64,000 nucleotides of DNA from NCBI RefSeq assembly GCF_002278075.1, contig NZ_CP022990.1, positions 1,550,001 through 1,614,000 on the forward strand. Direction: 5' to 3'. The position numbers and the translations under genes are program-made. The DNA comes from Paraburkholderia aromaticivorans (GTDB lineage: Bacteria > Pseudomonadota > Gammaproteobacteria > Burkholderiales > Burkholderiaceae). This document shows, in pieces, positions 26,707-36,444 of this stretch. A model generated the notes under the pieces. That model ran no database searches. It worked only from the letters and a program-made list of their open reading frames with translations, and was not told where the DNA came from. Position 1 is the first letter of the stretch. Every line of letters begins with the position of its first letter.

Positions 26707-28263
26707 GTGAATCCGACCGCCACCGCCCTGCCCTTTCGCAACGCCCTGTTCGCCATGCTCGGCATCGGCCTCGTCAATATGCTGGTCGCGCTCGACCAGA
26801 CGGTCGTCAGCACCGCCCTGCCTTCCATCGTCGCGGAGTTGCACGGCTTCGAGTACTACGCATGGATCGCCAGCGCGTACCTGCTCGCCTCGGTGGTCAC
26901 CGTGCCGGTGTTCGGGCGGCTCGGCGACTACTTCGGCCGCAAGCGTTTCGTGATTGCCGCGGTCATCACGTTCACGGTGGCATCGGTGCTCTGCGGCGTC
27001 GCGAACGACATGCTGTTTCTCGTGATCGCGCGCGGCTTGCAAGGCGTCGGCGGCGGGATGATGGTCGGCACGGCCTTCGCGTCGATACCCGACCTCTTCC
27101 CCGATCCGCGGGCGCGAGTGCGCTGGCAAGTGGTGATGGCCGCCGCCTACGGCATCGGCACCGCGGCGGGGCCGTCGCTCGGCGGCTGGATGAGCGAACA
27201 CTGGGGCTGGCGCTCCACCTTCCTGATCAACTTGCCGGTCGGCGCGGCCGCGCTCTATTTCATCTGGGCGCATCTGCCCAGCTTCCGGCGTCCGCATGAA
27301 GGCGAAGTGAAGATCGACTGGCTCGGCGCGGCTCTGGTCGCCGCCGTGCTCGGCGGGCTGCAGGCTTTCATCGAAGCCGTGCCGAAAGACGGCCTGAGCG
27401 CCGGCAATCTCACGCTGGCCGCTTGCGTGATCGCGGGCACCATCGCATTGCTGATATGCGAAAAGCGCGCCACGCACCCCATCATTCCGCTCGACCTGTT
27501 CAAAGACCCGCAACTCGTCACGCTGTTTACGCTCGGCATGCTGTCGGGTTTCGTGATGTTCTCGCTGATCTTCTTCGCGCCGCTGCTGCTGCAAGGCGGC
27601 TTCGGCCTGTCGCCGCAACAGGCCGGCCTGCTCGCCACGCCGATCGCCGCCTGCATCGCGCTCGGCAGTCTGCTGAACACGCGCATCGTCATTCACATGA
27701 AGAAGCCCACGCAGATCCTGTCGATCGGTTTCGCGCTGCTGTTGTTCGCGTCGATTGCGCTGGCGTTCGCGAATCCGGACACGCCGCACGTGCGGATCGA
27801 ATTGCCGATGGCCGCGGTCGGCATCGGCCTCGGCTTCATCCTCAACAATCTGAATGTGTTCGGCCAGGAGATTGCCGGGCGCGAGCGCTTCGGCATCACG
27901 ACGGCGCTGCTGCAATCCACGCGCATGGTGGGCGGGATGCTCGGCACCAGCATTGTCGCGACCGTGGTGGCGCATCACTACCGCGACGTGGTCACGCGCA
28001 CGATAAGCGTGCTCGGCGAACCGGCCGCGTCGCAATGGCGGCCTCGCTTCGTCGACTTGCGCATCCTTATCGACGAAGCGTCGCGTCTGAAGCTGATCGC
28101 GGATATGAAGCCGTCAGGGCTCAATACGCTCGCACTGATCGATACCGCGCGCGATGCGCTGGTGCAGTCGATTCATATCGGCGTGTGGCTGACGGCGGTC
28201 GCGGCGCTGGCGGCCGCGCTGCTGGTGCAGCGCATCTCGCATGTGGTGTTTCGCAAGAGTTGA
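26707..28263 (+). CDS. MFS drug/solute exporter, DHA2 (EmrB/QacA) family
   Basis: A 518-residue inner-membrane transporter with about 14 membrane segments. Motif A is GRLGDYFGRKR after the second segment, and the DHA2 block LVALDQTVVSTALPSI is in the first. Motif C lies at AYGIGTAAGPSLGG. The track of homology starts at a GTG (26707). It has no EmrA-like partner, so it probably exports alone across the inner membrane by proton antiport. It converges with the glucarate dehydratase gene 25 bases away and seems unrelated to it. Confidence 0.85.
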   Translation: MNPTATALPFRNALFAMLGIGLVNMLVALDQTVVSTALPSIVAELHGFEYYAWIASAYLLASVVTVPVFGRLGDYFGRKRFVIAAVITFTVASVLCGVANDMLFLVIARGLQGVGGGMMVGTAFASIPDLFPDPRARVRWQVVMAAAYGIGTAAGPSLGGWMSEHWGWRSTFLINLPVGAAALYFIWAHLPSFRRPHEGEVKIDWLGAALVAAVLGGLQAFIEAVPKDGLSAGNLTLAACVIAGTIALLICEKRATHPIIPLDLFKDPQLVTLFTLGMLSGFVMFSLIFFAPLLLQGGFGLSPQQAGLLATPIAACIALGSLLNTRIVIHMKKPTQILSIGFALLLFASIALAFANPDTPHVRIELPMAAVGIGLGFILNNLNVFGQEIAGRERFGITTALLQSTRMVGGMLGTSIVATVVAHHYRDVVTRTISVLGEPAASQWRPRFVDLRILIDEASRLKLIADMKPSGLNTLALIDTARDALVQSIHIGVWLTAVAALAAALLVQRISHVVFRKS

Positions 28264-28288
28264 AGCCGCCGGCCCGGTTGTCGACGGT

Positions 28289-29638
28289 TCAGCGCACCAG
28301 ACACGGGCGCTTGTTATCGAACTTCCAGTTCGGAATCAGATATTGCATGGCCGCGCCGTCGTCGCGCGCGCCCAGGCCGTGCTGCTGATACAGCGCGTGC
28401 GCCTTCTCGATCTCGTCCATGTCCAGCTCGATACCCAGCCCCGCGGCCTGCGGCACCTTCACCTTGCCGCCGACGATCCGCAGCGGCTCGCGCGTCAGGC
28501 GCTGACCGTCCTGCCAGATCCAGTGGGTGTCGATCGCCGTGATCTTGCCGGGCGCGGCCGCCGCCACGTGCGTGAACATGGCGAGCGAAATGTCGAAGTG
28601 GTTGTTCGAGTGCGAGCCCCACGTGAGGCCCCAGTCGTTGCACATTTGCGCGACGCGCACCGAACCCTGCATGGTCCAGAAGTGCGGATCGGCCAGCGGG
28701 ATGTCCACGGACTGCAACTGGATCGCGTGTCCCATCTGGCGCCAGTCGGTGGCGATCATGTTGGTCGCCGTCGGCAAGCCGGTCGCGCGACGGAACTCGG
28801 CCATCACCTCGCGGCCTGAATAGCCGTTTTCAGCGCCGCACGGATCTTCCGCATAGGCCAGCACGTCGTGCTTGTCGCGGCACAGTCGCACCGCTTCGGC
28901 GAGCGACCACGCGCCGTTCGGATCGAGCGTCACGCGGGCCTTGGGAAACCTTTCGGCGAGCGCCGTGACGGCTTCGATTTCGGCGTCCCCGGAGAGCACG
29001 CCGCCTTTGAGCTTGAAGTCGTTGAAGCCGTAGCGCGCCTGCGCCGCTTCGGCCAGACGCACCACGGCCTCGGGCGTCAGCGCCTGTTCGGTGCGCACGC
29101 GCTCCCACTCGTCGCGGCCATCGGCGCCGCTCGCATACGCCAGATCGGTCTTGCCGCGATCGCCGATATAGAACAGGTAGCCGAGCATTTCCACTTCGTC
29201 GCGTTGCTGGCCTTCGCCGAGCAGCGCGGCGACGGGCACGCCCAGATGCTGGCCGAGAAGGTCGAGCAACGCGGCTTCGAGCGCGGTCACCGCGTGGATC
29301 GTGGTGCGCAGATCGAATGTCTGCAAACCGCGGCCGCCGGCGTCGCGATCGGCGAACTGCGTGCGCACCTTGTTCAACACTGCCTGCAAGTTGCCGATCG
29401 ACTGACCGACGACGAGCGCGCGCGCATCATCGATGGTCTTGCGGATGCTCTCGCCGCCCGGCACTTCACCGACGCCGGTATGACCGGCGCTGTCGCGCAG
29501 AATGACGATATTGCGCGTGAAGAACGGGCCGTGCGCGCCGCTCAGATTGAGCAACATGCTGTCACGGCCGGCGACAGGCACGACACGCAGCTCGGTGACG
29601 ACCGGCGTGGCGTTCGATTGGGAAGGTTTCGTGGACAT
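28289..29638 (-). CDS. gudD: Glucarate dehydratase
   Basis: A 449-residue enolase-superfamily enzyme that dehydrates D-glucarate (and often L-idarate) to 5-keto-4-deoxyglucarate. All active-site residues of the E. coli enzyme are present with a constant offset of four: Lys211, Asp239, Glu270, Asn293, Asp317 and His343. The [11 protein letters not shown] and [11 protein letters not shown] blocks are typical. It is transcribed after the transporter gene gudP, 133 bases downstream on the same strand, and both are divergent from a FadR-type regulator. The next pathway enzymes are not in this window. Confidence 0.95.
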   Translation of the reverse strand: MSTKPSQSNATPVVTELRVVPVAGRDSMLLNLSGAHGPFFTRNIVILRDSAGHTGVGEVPGGESIRKTIDDARALVVGQSIGNLQAVLNKVRTQFADRDAGGRGLQTFDLRTTIHAVTALEAALLDLLGQHLGVPVAALLGEGQQRDEVEMLGYLFYIGDRGKTDLAYASGADGRDEWERVRTEQALTPEAVVRLAEAAQARYGFNDFKLKGGVLSGDAEIEAVTALAERFPKARVTLDPNGAWSLAEAVRLCRDKHDVLAYAEDPCGAENGYSGREVMAEFRRATGLPTATNMIATDWRQMGHAIQLQSVDIPLADPHFWTMQGSVRVAQMCNDWGLTWGSHSNNHFDISLAMFTHVAAAAPGKITAIDTHWIWQDGQRLTREPLRIVGGKVKVPQAAGLGIELDMDEIEKAHALYQQHGLGARDDGAAMQYLIPNWKFDNKRPCLVR

Positions 29639-29771
29639 GAGGTTGAACCAGGTGAGTGAATGAGCCGGGTAGCCGGAATCGAGGCGCTATGCGATCGCGC
29701 TCGACACTGGGCGCCGGACGGAAACTGGACAGTGCGTCACGCATGATGGGCGGCTCTGCCAGTCAGTGTCA

Positions 29772-31103
29772 TCAGTGAACTTTATGCGGCAACGATTGCG
29801 CCAGCGAATCGTGATTCATGCGGCGGTTGCGGGTCAGAAAGCCAGCCGCTGCCGCAATCAACGAAGCCACGGCGAGGCCGTACAGGCCACCGGTAATCGA
29901 ACCGGTATGCTGCTGCAGATATCCGAACGCAGCCGGCGCGAAGAATCCGCCGAGGTTGCCCACCGAGTTGATCAACGCAATGACCGCGGCGGCCACGCGT
30001 GCATCCAGATAGCCTTGCGGAATGGGCCAGAACAGCGAAGCCGCCGCCTTGAAACCGATCGCCGAGAAACAGATTGCCACGAACGAGAACACCGGATTGC
30101 CCGAGGTCGAAGCGAACAGCCCGCACGCCGCAATAACGAGCGCCACGGCCAGCCACGCTTGCTGAAAACGCCATTTCGCCGACAGCAACGCGAAGCAGTA
30201 CATCGCCAACATGGCGATCAGCCACGGAATCGCGTTGAGCATGCCGACTTCGAAGTCCGAGAGGCCGCCCATTTTGCGGATGATGGTGGGCAGCCAGAAA
30301 GTGGCGGCGTAGATGGTCAATTGAATCGCGAAGTACAGGAAGCAGAACAGCAGAATCTGCGGGTCCTTCAGCAGTTTCATGGCCGGCAGATGCGCGCCGC
30401 CGTGCGCCTCGCGCTCGGCCTGCTCCGCCGCGATCGACGTCGCGAGCACGTTCTGCTCTTCAGTGGTGAGCCACGAGGCGTCGCGAATACGCGACTTCAG
30501 CAGCGTCCAGCTCACCGCGCACAGCACGATCGAAAAACCGCCTTCGATGAGAAACATCCATTGCCAGCCGTGCAGACCGAAGCCGCGAATGGAAAGAAGG
30601 CTGCCGGTGATCGGACCGGACAGCACCGACGCCAGCGCGGAGCCGCCGAGAAAAACCGCCACCGCCTTGCCGCGCTCCTTCTGCGGCAGCCACTGCGTGA
30701 AGTAAAAAACCACGCCGGGGAAGAAGCCGGCCTCGGCGACGCCGAGCAGAAACCGCAGCACATAGAACGAGGTGTCGTTCCAGACGAACGCCATCGCCGC
30801 CGCGACGAGTCCCCAGGTGCCCATGATGCGGGTCAGCCACGCGCGCGCGCCGTACTTCTGCATCAACACGTTGGACGGCACCTCGAACAGCGCGTAGCCG
30901 ATGAAGAACAGGCCGCTTCCGAGGCCGTAGGCGGCGGCGCCGATGCCGAGATCCGTCTGCATGTGCGAATTGACGAAGCCGATGTTCACACGGTCGATGT
31001 AGTTCGCAATGAACATGATCAGAAACAGCGGCAGCACGTGCCGCTTGACCTTGGAGACCGCTGATTCGAGCGGATCGGCGGGGGTGGTGAAAGCAGATGT
31101 CAA
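29772..31103 (-). CDS. gudP: MFS glucarate/galactarate-type transporter (ACS family)
   Basis: A 443-residue inner-membrane importer of the anion:cation symporter family with 12 predicted segments. The opening FIANYIDRVNIGFVNSHMQ, motif A-like blocks and EVPSNVLMQKYGARAW fit GudP/GarP and related sugar-acid carriers. The best start is a TTG at 31103, which has AGGAG six bases upstream; an in-frame ATG at 31166 lacks such a site. It precedes gudD, so D-glucarate or a related aldarate is the likely substrate. Confidence 0.85.
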   Translation of the reverse strand: MTSAFTTPADPLESAVSKVKRHVLPLFLIMFIANYIDRVNIGFVNSHMQTDLGIGAAAYGLGSGLFFIGYALFEVPSNVLMQKYGARAWLTRIMGTWGLVAAAMAFVWNDTSFYVLRFLLGVAEAGFFPGVVFYFTQWLPQKERGKAVAVFLGGSALASVLSGPITGSLLSIRGFGLHGWQWMFLIEGGFSIVLCAVSWTLLKSRIRDASWLTTEEQNVLATSIAAEQAEREAHGGAHLPAMKLLKDPQILLFCFLYFAIQLTIYAATFWLPTIIRKMGGLSDFEVGMLNAIPWLIAMLAMYCFALLSAKWRFQQAWLAVALVIAACGLFASTSGNPVFSFVAICFSAIGFKAAASLFWPIPQGYLDARVAAAVIALINSVGNLGGFFAPAAFGYLQQHTGSITGGLYGLAVASLIAAAAGFLTRNRRMNHDSLAQSLPHKVH

Positions 31104-31195
31104 GGTTGTCTCCTGTTCCGGCCAGTCAAACGAGCCGATCGAATGCAGCGCGGCGCATTCGTGCACGCCGGTTTTTCATACCAAATTACGTGATA

Positions 31196-31211
31196 CGTTG
31201 TCCGATGACAG
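31196..31211. promoter_or_regulatory. Candidate GntR/FadR-type operator in gudP-regulator gap
   Basis: The segment reads CGTTGTCCGATGACAG, an imperfect palindrome of TTGTC with GACA, like operators of FadR-subfamily regulators. It lies about 95 bases upstream of gudP in the 425-base divergent gap 31104-31528. The rest of that gap shows no gene. Confidence 0.3.
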
Positions 31212-31528
31212 TCTACCGCTGTTTAGTGGACGGCTCCAACGCAGTGTTTACCCTGTCAAACCCATGCAATATGGTGTACTTCCGCGTTAGAATCCACGTC
31301 AGCGTCCTCTTCGCAAAACGAACTAGGATGTCTGATGACTAGAAGATTTTGAGGGCCGGCTGCCGTCAAACTGGCCTTGGAACCTCATTTCCACAAACCG
31401 TCGCGACCGCGCGATTGACATCGTTCCTGGCCGGACAGACGCTATGATGGCTATACCGAGGCGACACACGACGCCGTTCGCACGCGCCACGTGTGCAATT
31501 CCAGCCGAACAACCGACCAGCCCCAGAA

Positions 31529-32239
31529 ATGAGCAGCTTGACTGAGAAGGTGGTGGCCACCCTTTCCGATGAAATCCGCCGGGGCGCCTTGAGGCCGGGC
31601 GATCGCATTCCCACCGAAGTCGCGATGATGAAGCAGCTCTCGGTAAGCCGCTCCGTGGTGCGCGAGGCGATTTCGCGCCTGCAGGCGGCCAAGGTGGTCG
31701 AGACGCGTCACGGCATCGGGACCTTCGTGCTGGCACCGGCCACGGAACAAGCCATGAAGTTGCCGGCCGCCGACCTCTCCAGCATGCTGGACGTGATGGC
31801 GATCATCGAATTCCGTATCGACGTCGAGGCCGCCTCCGCCGCGCTCGCCGCAGCGCGGCGCACCGACCAGAACCTCAAGCAGATCCGCGGCGCGCTGGAG
31901 CGTTTCGAGTCCGAACTCGAGCGCGGCAGCACGGATACGCTCGCGCACGACATCGAGTTTCATCTGCAGATCGCCCGCGCGAGCGGCAATCGCTATTTCT
32001 TCGACGTGTTGAGCCAGCTCGGCCGCGCGGTGAGCCCGCGCACGCGGCTCGGCACGGCGGAGATCGCGGAACTCGACCATATCGAGCATCTGCGTAACGT
32101 GCTCAGCGAGCATCAGATGATCTTTCGCGCGATCGAACGGCAAGATCCGGACGACGCGCGCGCCGCCATGCGCATGCATTTGAGCAATAGCCGCGAACGG
32201 CTGCGCCGCGCTCACGAGCTGAGCAAAGCGGGCGATTGA
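31529..32239 (+). CDS. GntR-family regulator, FadR subfamily (aldarate-responsive, inferred)
   Basis: A 236-residue regulator. The winged HTH occupies residues 1-70 (LSDEIRRGALRPGDRIPTE, SVSRSVVREAISRLQAAKVV, then RHGIGTFV) and the C-terminal helical FCD domain contains HDIEFHLQIARASGN and a late HxxxHxxI pattern (SEHQMIFRAI) that binds metal or carboxylate ligands. The ATG at 31529 gives the natural N-terminus. Being divergent from gudP-gudD, it most likely represses them until glucarate or a product is present. Confidence 0.9.
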   Translation: MSSLTEKVVATLSDEIRRGALRPGDRIPTEVAMMKQLSVSRSVVREAISRLQAAKVVETRHGIGTFVLAPATEQAMKLPAADLSSMLDVMAIIEFRIDVEAASAALAAARRTDQNLKQIRGALERFESELERGSTDTLAHDIEFHLQIARASGNRYFFDVLSQLGRAVSPRTRLGTAEIAELDHIEHLRNVLSEHQMIFRAIERQDPDDARAAMRMHLSNSRERLRRAHELSKAGD

Positions 32240-32277
32240 GCCGCCGGTCAGAGGGCGGCCGCAACCGTAGGAGCGCA

Positions 32278-32592
32278 CTACGCAGCAGGCGCCTCGACAT
32301 CGAGATCCATCAACGCCGAACTCAGCGATTTGCCGTGCGCGTCGAGTGCGAGCGAACGCGTTACGCCGCCGCCAAGCGCATTGCCGAGCACGAAGTTGAA
32401 CGCGGCAATGCCGGGCAGATCGTAGCGCACCACGTCGCCCTGCACGACACCACGCAGATGCGCTTTGACCCGCTCCGGCGTCAGCGCCGTGCGTAGGTGT
32501 TCATAGTGCTTCGCGTCATGGCAGATCACCGAGATGTTCAGCGTATTGCCTTTGTCGCCGGTACGCGAATGAGCCAGCTCACGTAATTTCAT
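32278..32592 (-). CDS. AtuA C-terminal-like ferredoxin-fold protein
   Basis: A 104-residue protein matching the C-terminal domain of AtuA-type proteins, with the block LRELAHSRTGDKGNTLNISV near the N-terminus and LGNALGGGVTRSLALDAHGK near the end. In many species this domain is fused to the DUF1446 part. Here it is separate and begins one base after the end of that gene, so the two surely act together. The family is linked to acyclic terpene and carboxylic-acid degradation, but the reaction is not established. Confidence 0.8.
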   Translation of the reverse strand: MKLRELAHSRTGDKGNTLNISVICHDAKHYEHLRTALTPERVKAHLRGVVQGDVVRYDLPGIAAFNFVLGNALGGGVTRSLALDAHGKSLSSALMDLDVEAPAA

Positions 32593-32593
32593 C

Positions 32594-33961
32594 TCACGCC
32601 TCCACCATCGAGAACGCCGGCGTCACATGCTCGCGCGGCAGCAAAACCGATTGCACCGCGACGACTTCGCGGGCCGACTTCGTGACGCCGCCTCCGCCTG
32701 CGGGTCCATTGGTGTAGAGCGTCTCCACCTCGTTGCCGATACGCACCGCTTGCGCCAGCGAGGTCGTGCGCCCCGCCACTCTTGCGCGCACCTCGTATGG
32801 TTCAGCATAGCCGGCAGCCGCCGTTTCCCCGTACAAGGCATTCACGCCGATCAGATCGAAGCGCAATTCACTCGTCTCCACGCCGGTCGACACGAGCCGT
32901 TCCCGCACGATATCGAGCGCGAGCCGCGCGCGCGCCAACGCGCCGGGACCGCCGTACGAAATTTGCCCTTCGCCGATATAACCGTCGAAATAAGCAACCG
33001 ACACCTTCAACGTATCCGTACGCGGCGTGCCTCGCCCGCCGCTCACGCGCACACGATCCGGCGCTTCCTGCGCGACCCGCACCTGCGAGAAATCCGCGAC
33101 CACGTCCGGTTGCAGATAGCGCCGCGGATCGTGAATCTCGTACAGCAGTTGTTCCTTGCAGGTCGCTTCGGTCACCCGCCCGCCGGCTTGCGCGAGCTTG
33201 GTGATGACCACCGCGCCGTCCTGCCCGACTTCGGCAATCGGGAATCCGAGCCTCGCCAGTTCCGGAACGTCCTTAAAGCCCGGATCAGCGAAATAGCCGC
33301 CGGTGATCTGCCCCGCGCATTCGAGCAGATGGCCGATCACGGTTGCCTGACCCAGCGTTTGCCAGTCGTCCATGCGCCAGCCGAATTCGTGAATCAGCGG
33401 CGCGACGAACAGCGACGGATCGGCCACGCGTCCGGTCAGGACGATCTGCGCACCGGCCGCGAGCGCATCGACGAGGGCGCTCGCGCCGAGATAGGCGTTC
33501 GCGGAAACCAGCCGATCCTGATAGTCCGAGACATGCTCTCCCGATTCGACGAAGCAGAAATCGCCCTGACGAACGACGTCGAGCACATCGTCGCCGGTAA
33601 CCGCCGCAATCTTCACCTCGCCGAGACCGAGCGTGCGCGCGATCTCCGCGGTCTTGCGCGCCGCCGCGAGAGGATTCGCCGCCCCCATGTTCGAAACGAT
33701 GCGCACGCCGTTGCGCAGCGCGGCCGGCAGCACGGCCTTCATGCGCGTTTCGAGCAACGGGTCGTAGCCGAGCTCAGCGTCCTTGCTGCGCGCCTGCTGC
33801 GCGATCGCAATCGTGCGTTCCGCGAGGCACTCGAAAACGAGGTAATCGAGCGCGCCGTGCTCCGCCAGTTCGACGGCGGGTTCGATCCGGTCGCCGGAAT
33901 AGCCCGCGCCCGCGCCAATGCGCACGGTCCGTTGAGAATGAGTGGCTGTCATGCTGGTCAC
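32594..33961 (-). CDS. AtuA-family protein (DUF1446)
   Basis: A 455-residue cytosolic protein of the DUF1446/AtuA family. Typical features are the opening VRIGAGAGYSGDRIEPAVEL, the block ALDYLVFECLAERTIAIAQ, and GRVADPSLFVAPLIHEFGW. AtuA was named from the acyclic terpene utilisation cluster of Pseudomonas, where its exact reaction is unclear. Here it lies between a CitMHS transporter and its own detached C-terminal domain. The locus is therefore more likely to handle an imported carboxylate. Confidence 0.85.
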   Translation of the reverse strand: MTSMTATHSQRTVRIGAGAGYSGDRIEPAVELAEHGALDYLVFECLAERTIAIAQQARSKDAELGYDPLLETRMKAVLPAALRNGVRIVSNMGAANPLAAARKTAEIARTLGLGEVKIAAVTGDDVLDVVRQGDFCFVESGEHVSDYQDRLVSANAYLGASALVDALAAGAQIVLTGRVADPSLFVAPLIHEFGWRMDDWQTLGQATVIGHLLECAGQITGGYFADPGFKDVPELARLGFPIAEVGQDGAVVITKLAQAGGRVTEATCKEQLLYEIHDPRRYLQPDVVADFSQVRVAQEAPDRVRVSGGRGTPRTDTLKVSVAYFDGYIGEGQISYGGPGALARARLALDIVRERLVSTGVETSELRFDLIGVNALYGETAAAGYAEPYEVRARVAGRTTSLAQAVRIGNEVETLYTNGPAGGGGVTKSAREVVAVQSVLLPREHVTPAFSMVEA

Positions 33962-33977
33962 ATCCGTTCAGTGAGGC

Positions 33978-35282
33978 TCACAGTGAGAATATCCCCAGCG
34001 CGACGCAGGCAATCGTCATGACGACCGACGCGCCGAACAGCAAGGGGAACGTGAATTTCTGATGGTCCGCGAGATCGATGCCGCACAGGCCGACCACGAG
34101 GAACGTGGCGGGCGTCAGCGGGCTCACCGGAAAACCAGTGGTCATCTGGCCGAGCAAGGCCGCCTGGCCGACGTGCACCGCGGGCACGCCGAGTTGGCCG
34201 GCCACTTCGGCGATCACGGGCAGCACGCCGAAATAGAACGAGTCGGGGTCGAACAACATGCTGAGCGGCATCGAGAGCAAGCCGAGCACCACGGGAATAT
34301 GGCCGGCCATCGCCGGCGGCACGAAACCGACCGCCGCCTGCGCCATCGCCTTCAGCATGCCGCTGCCTTGCATCACGCCGGTGAACACGCCGGCCGCGAG
34401 CAGAATGCCGGCCATCATCAACGTGGCTCGCGCATGCGCGTCGATCCGTTTGCGCTGCATATCGACGTTCGGATAGTTCACCATCAGCGCGATGCACAGG
34501 CCGACCATAAACATGATCGCCGGCGGGATCTTCTCGCCCATCACGACCATCGTGCCGAGCACCACCAGGGTCAGCACGATGTTGAACCAGAAGTTCTTCG
34601 GCCGGCGCAGCGCCTGTTCTTCGGGCGTGAGTTCGCGTTTCGGCATGGGCACCGAAGCGCTCGCCGCCGTGAGGCCGAGGCGTTTTTCCTCGCGCCGACC
34701 GAGCCAGAACGCCATGCCGAACACGAATGCGAGGCCGATCGCCTGCACCGGAATCAGCGGATTGAAGAGCGCCGAGATCGGCAGATGCAGCGACGCGGAG
34801 GCGCGAATCATCGGCCCCGTCCACGGTAGAAAGTTAATACCGGCCGCCATCGAAACCGCTGCGGCGAGCACGCGCCGATCCATCTTCAGACGATCGTAGA
34901 GCGGCAACATGGCGGGAATCGTAACCAGAAAGCAGACGGCGCCCGAGCCGTCCAGATGGATCAGCAGCGCAAGCAGCGTGGTGCCCATCACGATCCGCGT
35001 GGGCCGCGTGCCGACCGCGCGCAGAATGCGGTCGATGATCGGATCGAGCGTGCCGGCATCGGTGATGGTGCCGAAGTAAAGAATCGCGAACACGAACATG
35101 CCGACGACCGGCGCGAGGCTCTTGAGCCCTTCGATCACGAACTTGCTGGTCTGAAAGCCGAAGCCGCCGATGAGCGACGCCGCAATCGGCACGATAATGA
35201 GCGCGACCAGCGGCGACATGCGTTTCGACAGAATCGCGCCGAGCAATACGACAATGGTGGCGAGCCCCAGTAATGGCAGCAT
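33978..35282 (-). CDS. CitMHS-family carboxylate transporter
   Basis: A 434-residue membrane protein with about 11-12 segments of the CitMHS family (divalent-cation citrate:proton symporters). It begins LPLLGLATIVVLLGAILSKR, has a mid-loop (REEKRLGLTAASASVPMPKR) separating two membrane halves, and carries the family segment LFDPDSFYFGVLPVI. It is the first gene of an operon with the two AtuA parts, 16 bases before the next gene, and divergent from a LysR regulator. The substrate is probably citrate or another tricarboxylate. Confidence 0.85.
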   Translation of the reverse strand: MLPLLGLATIVVLLGAILSKRMSPLVALIIVPIAASLIGGFGFQTSKFVIEGLKSLAPVVGMFVFAILYFGTITDAGTLDPIIDRILRAVGTRPTRIVMGTTLLALLIHLDGSGAVCFLVTIPAMLPLYDRLKMDRRVLAAAVSMAAGINFLPWTGPMIRASASLHLPISALFNPLIPVQAIGLAFVFGMAFWLGRREEKRLGLTAASASVPMPKRELTPEEQALRRPKNFWFNIVLTLVVLGTMVVMGEKIPPAIMFMVGLCIALMVNYPNVDMQRKRIDAHARATLMMAGILLAAGVFTGVMQGSGMLKAMAQAAVGFVPPAMAGHIPVVLGLLSMPLSMLFDPDSFYFGVLPVIAEVAGQLGVPAVHVGQAALLGQMTTGFPVSPLTPATFLVVGLCGIDLADHQKFTFPLLFGASVVMTIACVALGIFSL

Positions 35283-35339
35283 GTGTTTGTCTCCGAGATT
35301 GTTTTTTACTGCGATCCAGCGTAAGTTCGAAGCGCTTAT

Positions 35340-35358
35340 AAATCAATTGAAATGATTT
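35340..35358. promoter_or_regulatory. LysR box ATC-N9-GAT
   Basis: AAATCA and TGATTT arms with a seven-base spacer contain the consensus ATC-N9-GAT (35342-35356). The site is centred 33 bases upstream of the LysR start and 67 bases from the CitMHS start, in their 99-base divergent gap. Confidence 0.6.
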
Positions 35359-35381
35359 GATCGCAGCAATTACAAACCATC

Positions 35382-36275
35382 ATGGATCTGAATCTTCGGG
35401 ACATTCGCGCGTTTATCGCAGTGGCGCAAACGGGCAGCTTCACGCGAGCGGCGACCCGGCTGCATCTGTCGCAACCGGCGCTGACGGTGCAGATTCGCCG
35501 GCTCGAAGAGACAGTCGGCATGCGCCTGTTCGACCGCAATAGCCGCAACGTCGCGCTGACGCCGACCGGCCGCGAATTGCTGCCGCTCCTGCAGAAGTCG
35601 CTGCACGACATGGAGCACGTGCTGATCGACGCACGCTCGCTCGGCGAAGGCGCGAGCGGCACGGTGCGCATCGCCTGCCTGCCCACGTTCGCGGCCAGCG
35701 TGTTGCCTGAACTCGTGCAGGACATCAAGAAGGCCGTGCCGCGCGTGAGCTTTCATGTCCGCGACGTGGTTGCCAGCATGGTCAATACGCTGGTGCGCAA
35801 TGAAGAGGCCGACATCGGGCTGACCGGCGGCCAGCTCGACGATGCCGCGTTCGAGGTGCTGCATGCGGGCATCGACCGGCTGGTTGCCGTGTTTCCGAAG
35901 CGCCATGCGCTGGCCCGGCGGCGGCGCATCACGCTCGCCGATCTCTCCGCCGTGCCGCTCGTGCTGACCGCCCAGGGCACGAGCGTGCGGGCCGTTGTCG
36001 ACGGCGCCTTCGCGAACGCCCGCTGCACACCGGAGATCGCGTGCGAACCCACCTACATGATGACCGCTGTCGCGATGGTGCGCGCCGGGCTCGGTGTGAC
36101 GATCCTGCCGGCGTCGGCCCGCGAAGTCAGAGCAGAGCCCGAACTGATCGTGCGCGCGGTCGACGATCCCGCGTTCACCCGGCCGATCGCGCTCATCAAG
36201 AAGCGCGGCCGGACGTTGCCGCCCGTCACGGAGACCTTTGTTTCGATGCTGATCGAGAAACTCGGCGAGGATTGA
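35382..36275 (+). CDS. LysR-family transcriptional regulator
   Basis: A 297-residue LysR regulator. The winged HTH is at residues 1-60 (FIAVAQTGSFTRAATRLHLS, QPALTVQIRRLEETVGMRL), followed by an effector domain beginning TVRIACLPTFAASVLPELV. The layout resembles CynR/CbbR-like members. It is divergent from the CitMHS-AtuA operon and has a canonical box just upstream, so it probably controls that operon and itself. No strong ribosome site precedes the ATG. Confidence 0.92.
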   Translation: MDLNLRDIRAFIAVAQTGSFTRAATRLHLSQPALTVQIRRLEETVGMRLFDRNSRNVALTPTGRELLPLLQKSLHDMEHVLIDARSLGEGASGTVRIACLPTFAASVLPELVQDIKKAVPRVSFHVRDVVASMVNTLVRNEEADIGLTGGQLDDAAFEVLHAGIDRLVAVFPKRHALARRRRITLADLSAVPLVLTAQGTSVRAVVDGAFANARCTPEIACEPTYMMTAVAMVRAGLGVTILPASAREVRAEPELIVRAVDDPAFTRPIALIKKRGRTLPPVTETFVSMLIEKLGED

Positions 36276-36317
36276 ACAGGCGCGGCATGCGCTTTACCTT
36301 TCAATTTCAAACAGCGC

Positions 36318-36338
36318 CCGATTATCACCATTAATCGG
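36318..36338. promoter_or_regulatory. 7-bp dyad upstream of DUF2844 gene
   Basis: CCGATTA and TAATCGG are perfect inverted arms with a seven-base spacer, in the AT-rich 169-base gap between LysR and DUF2844. It may be an operator. It lacks a T-run and is not a good terminator. Confidence 0.3.
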
Positions 36339-36444
36339 CTGATTTAATTCAACGCGCTCGCAATAATATCGGCTTCGCGCGAGTTCGAGCGATAAGAAAA
36401 CCGCTCGCGCGTCCAAAAAAATCCAAAAACTTTGAAAACTAAAA

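Noticed and set aside
26626..28035. 469-codon minus-strand frame opposite the DHA2 exporter
   Set aside because: Extremely Arg/Glu/Asp/His-rich translation, the usual complement of a membrane-protein gene.
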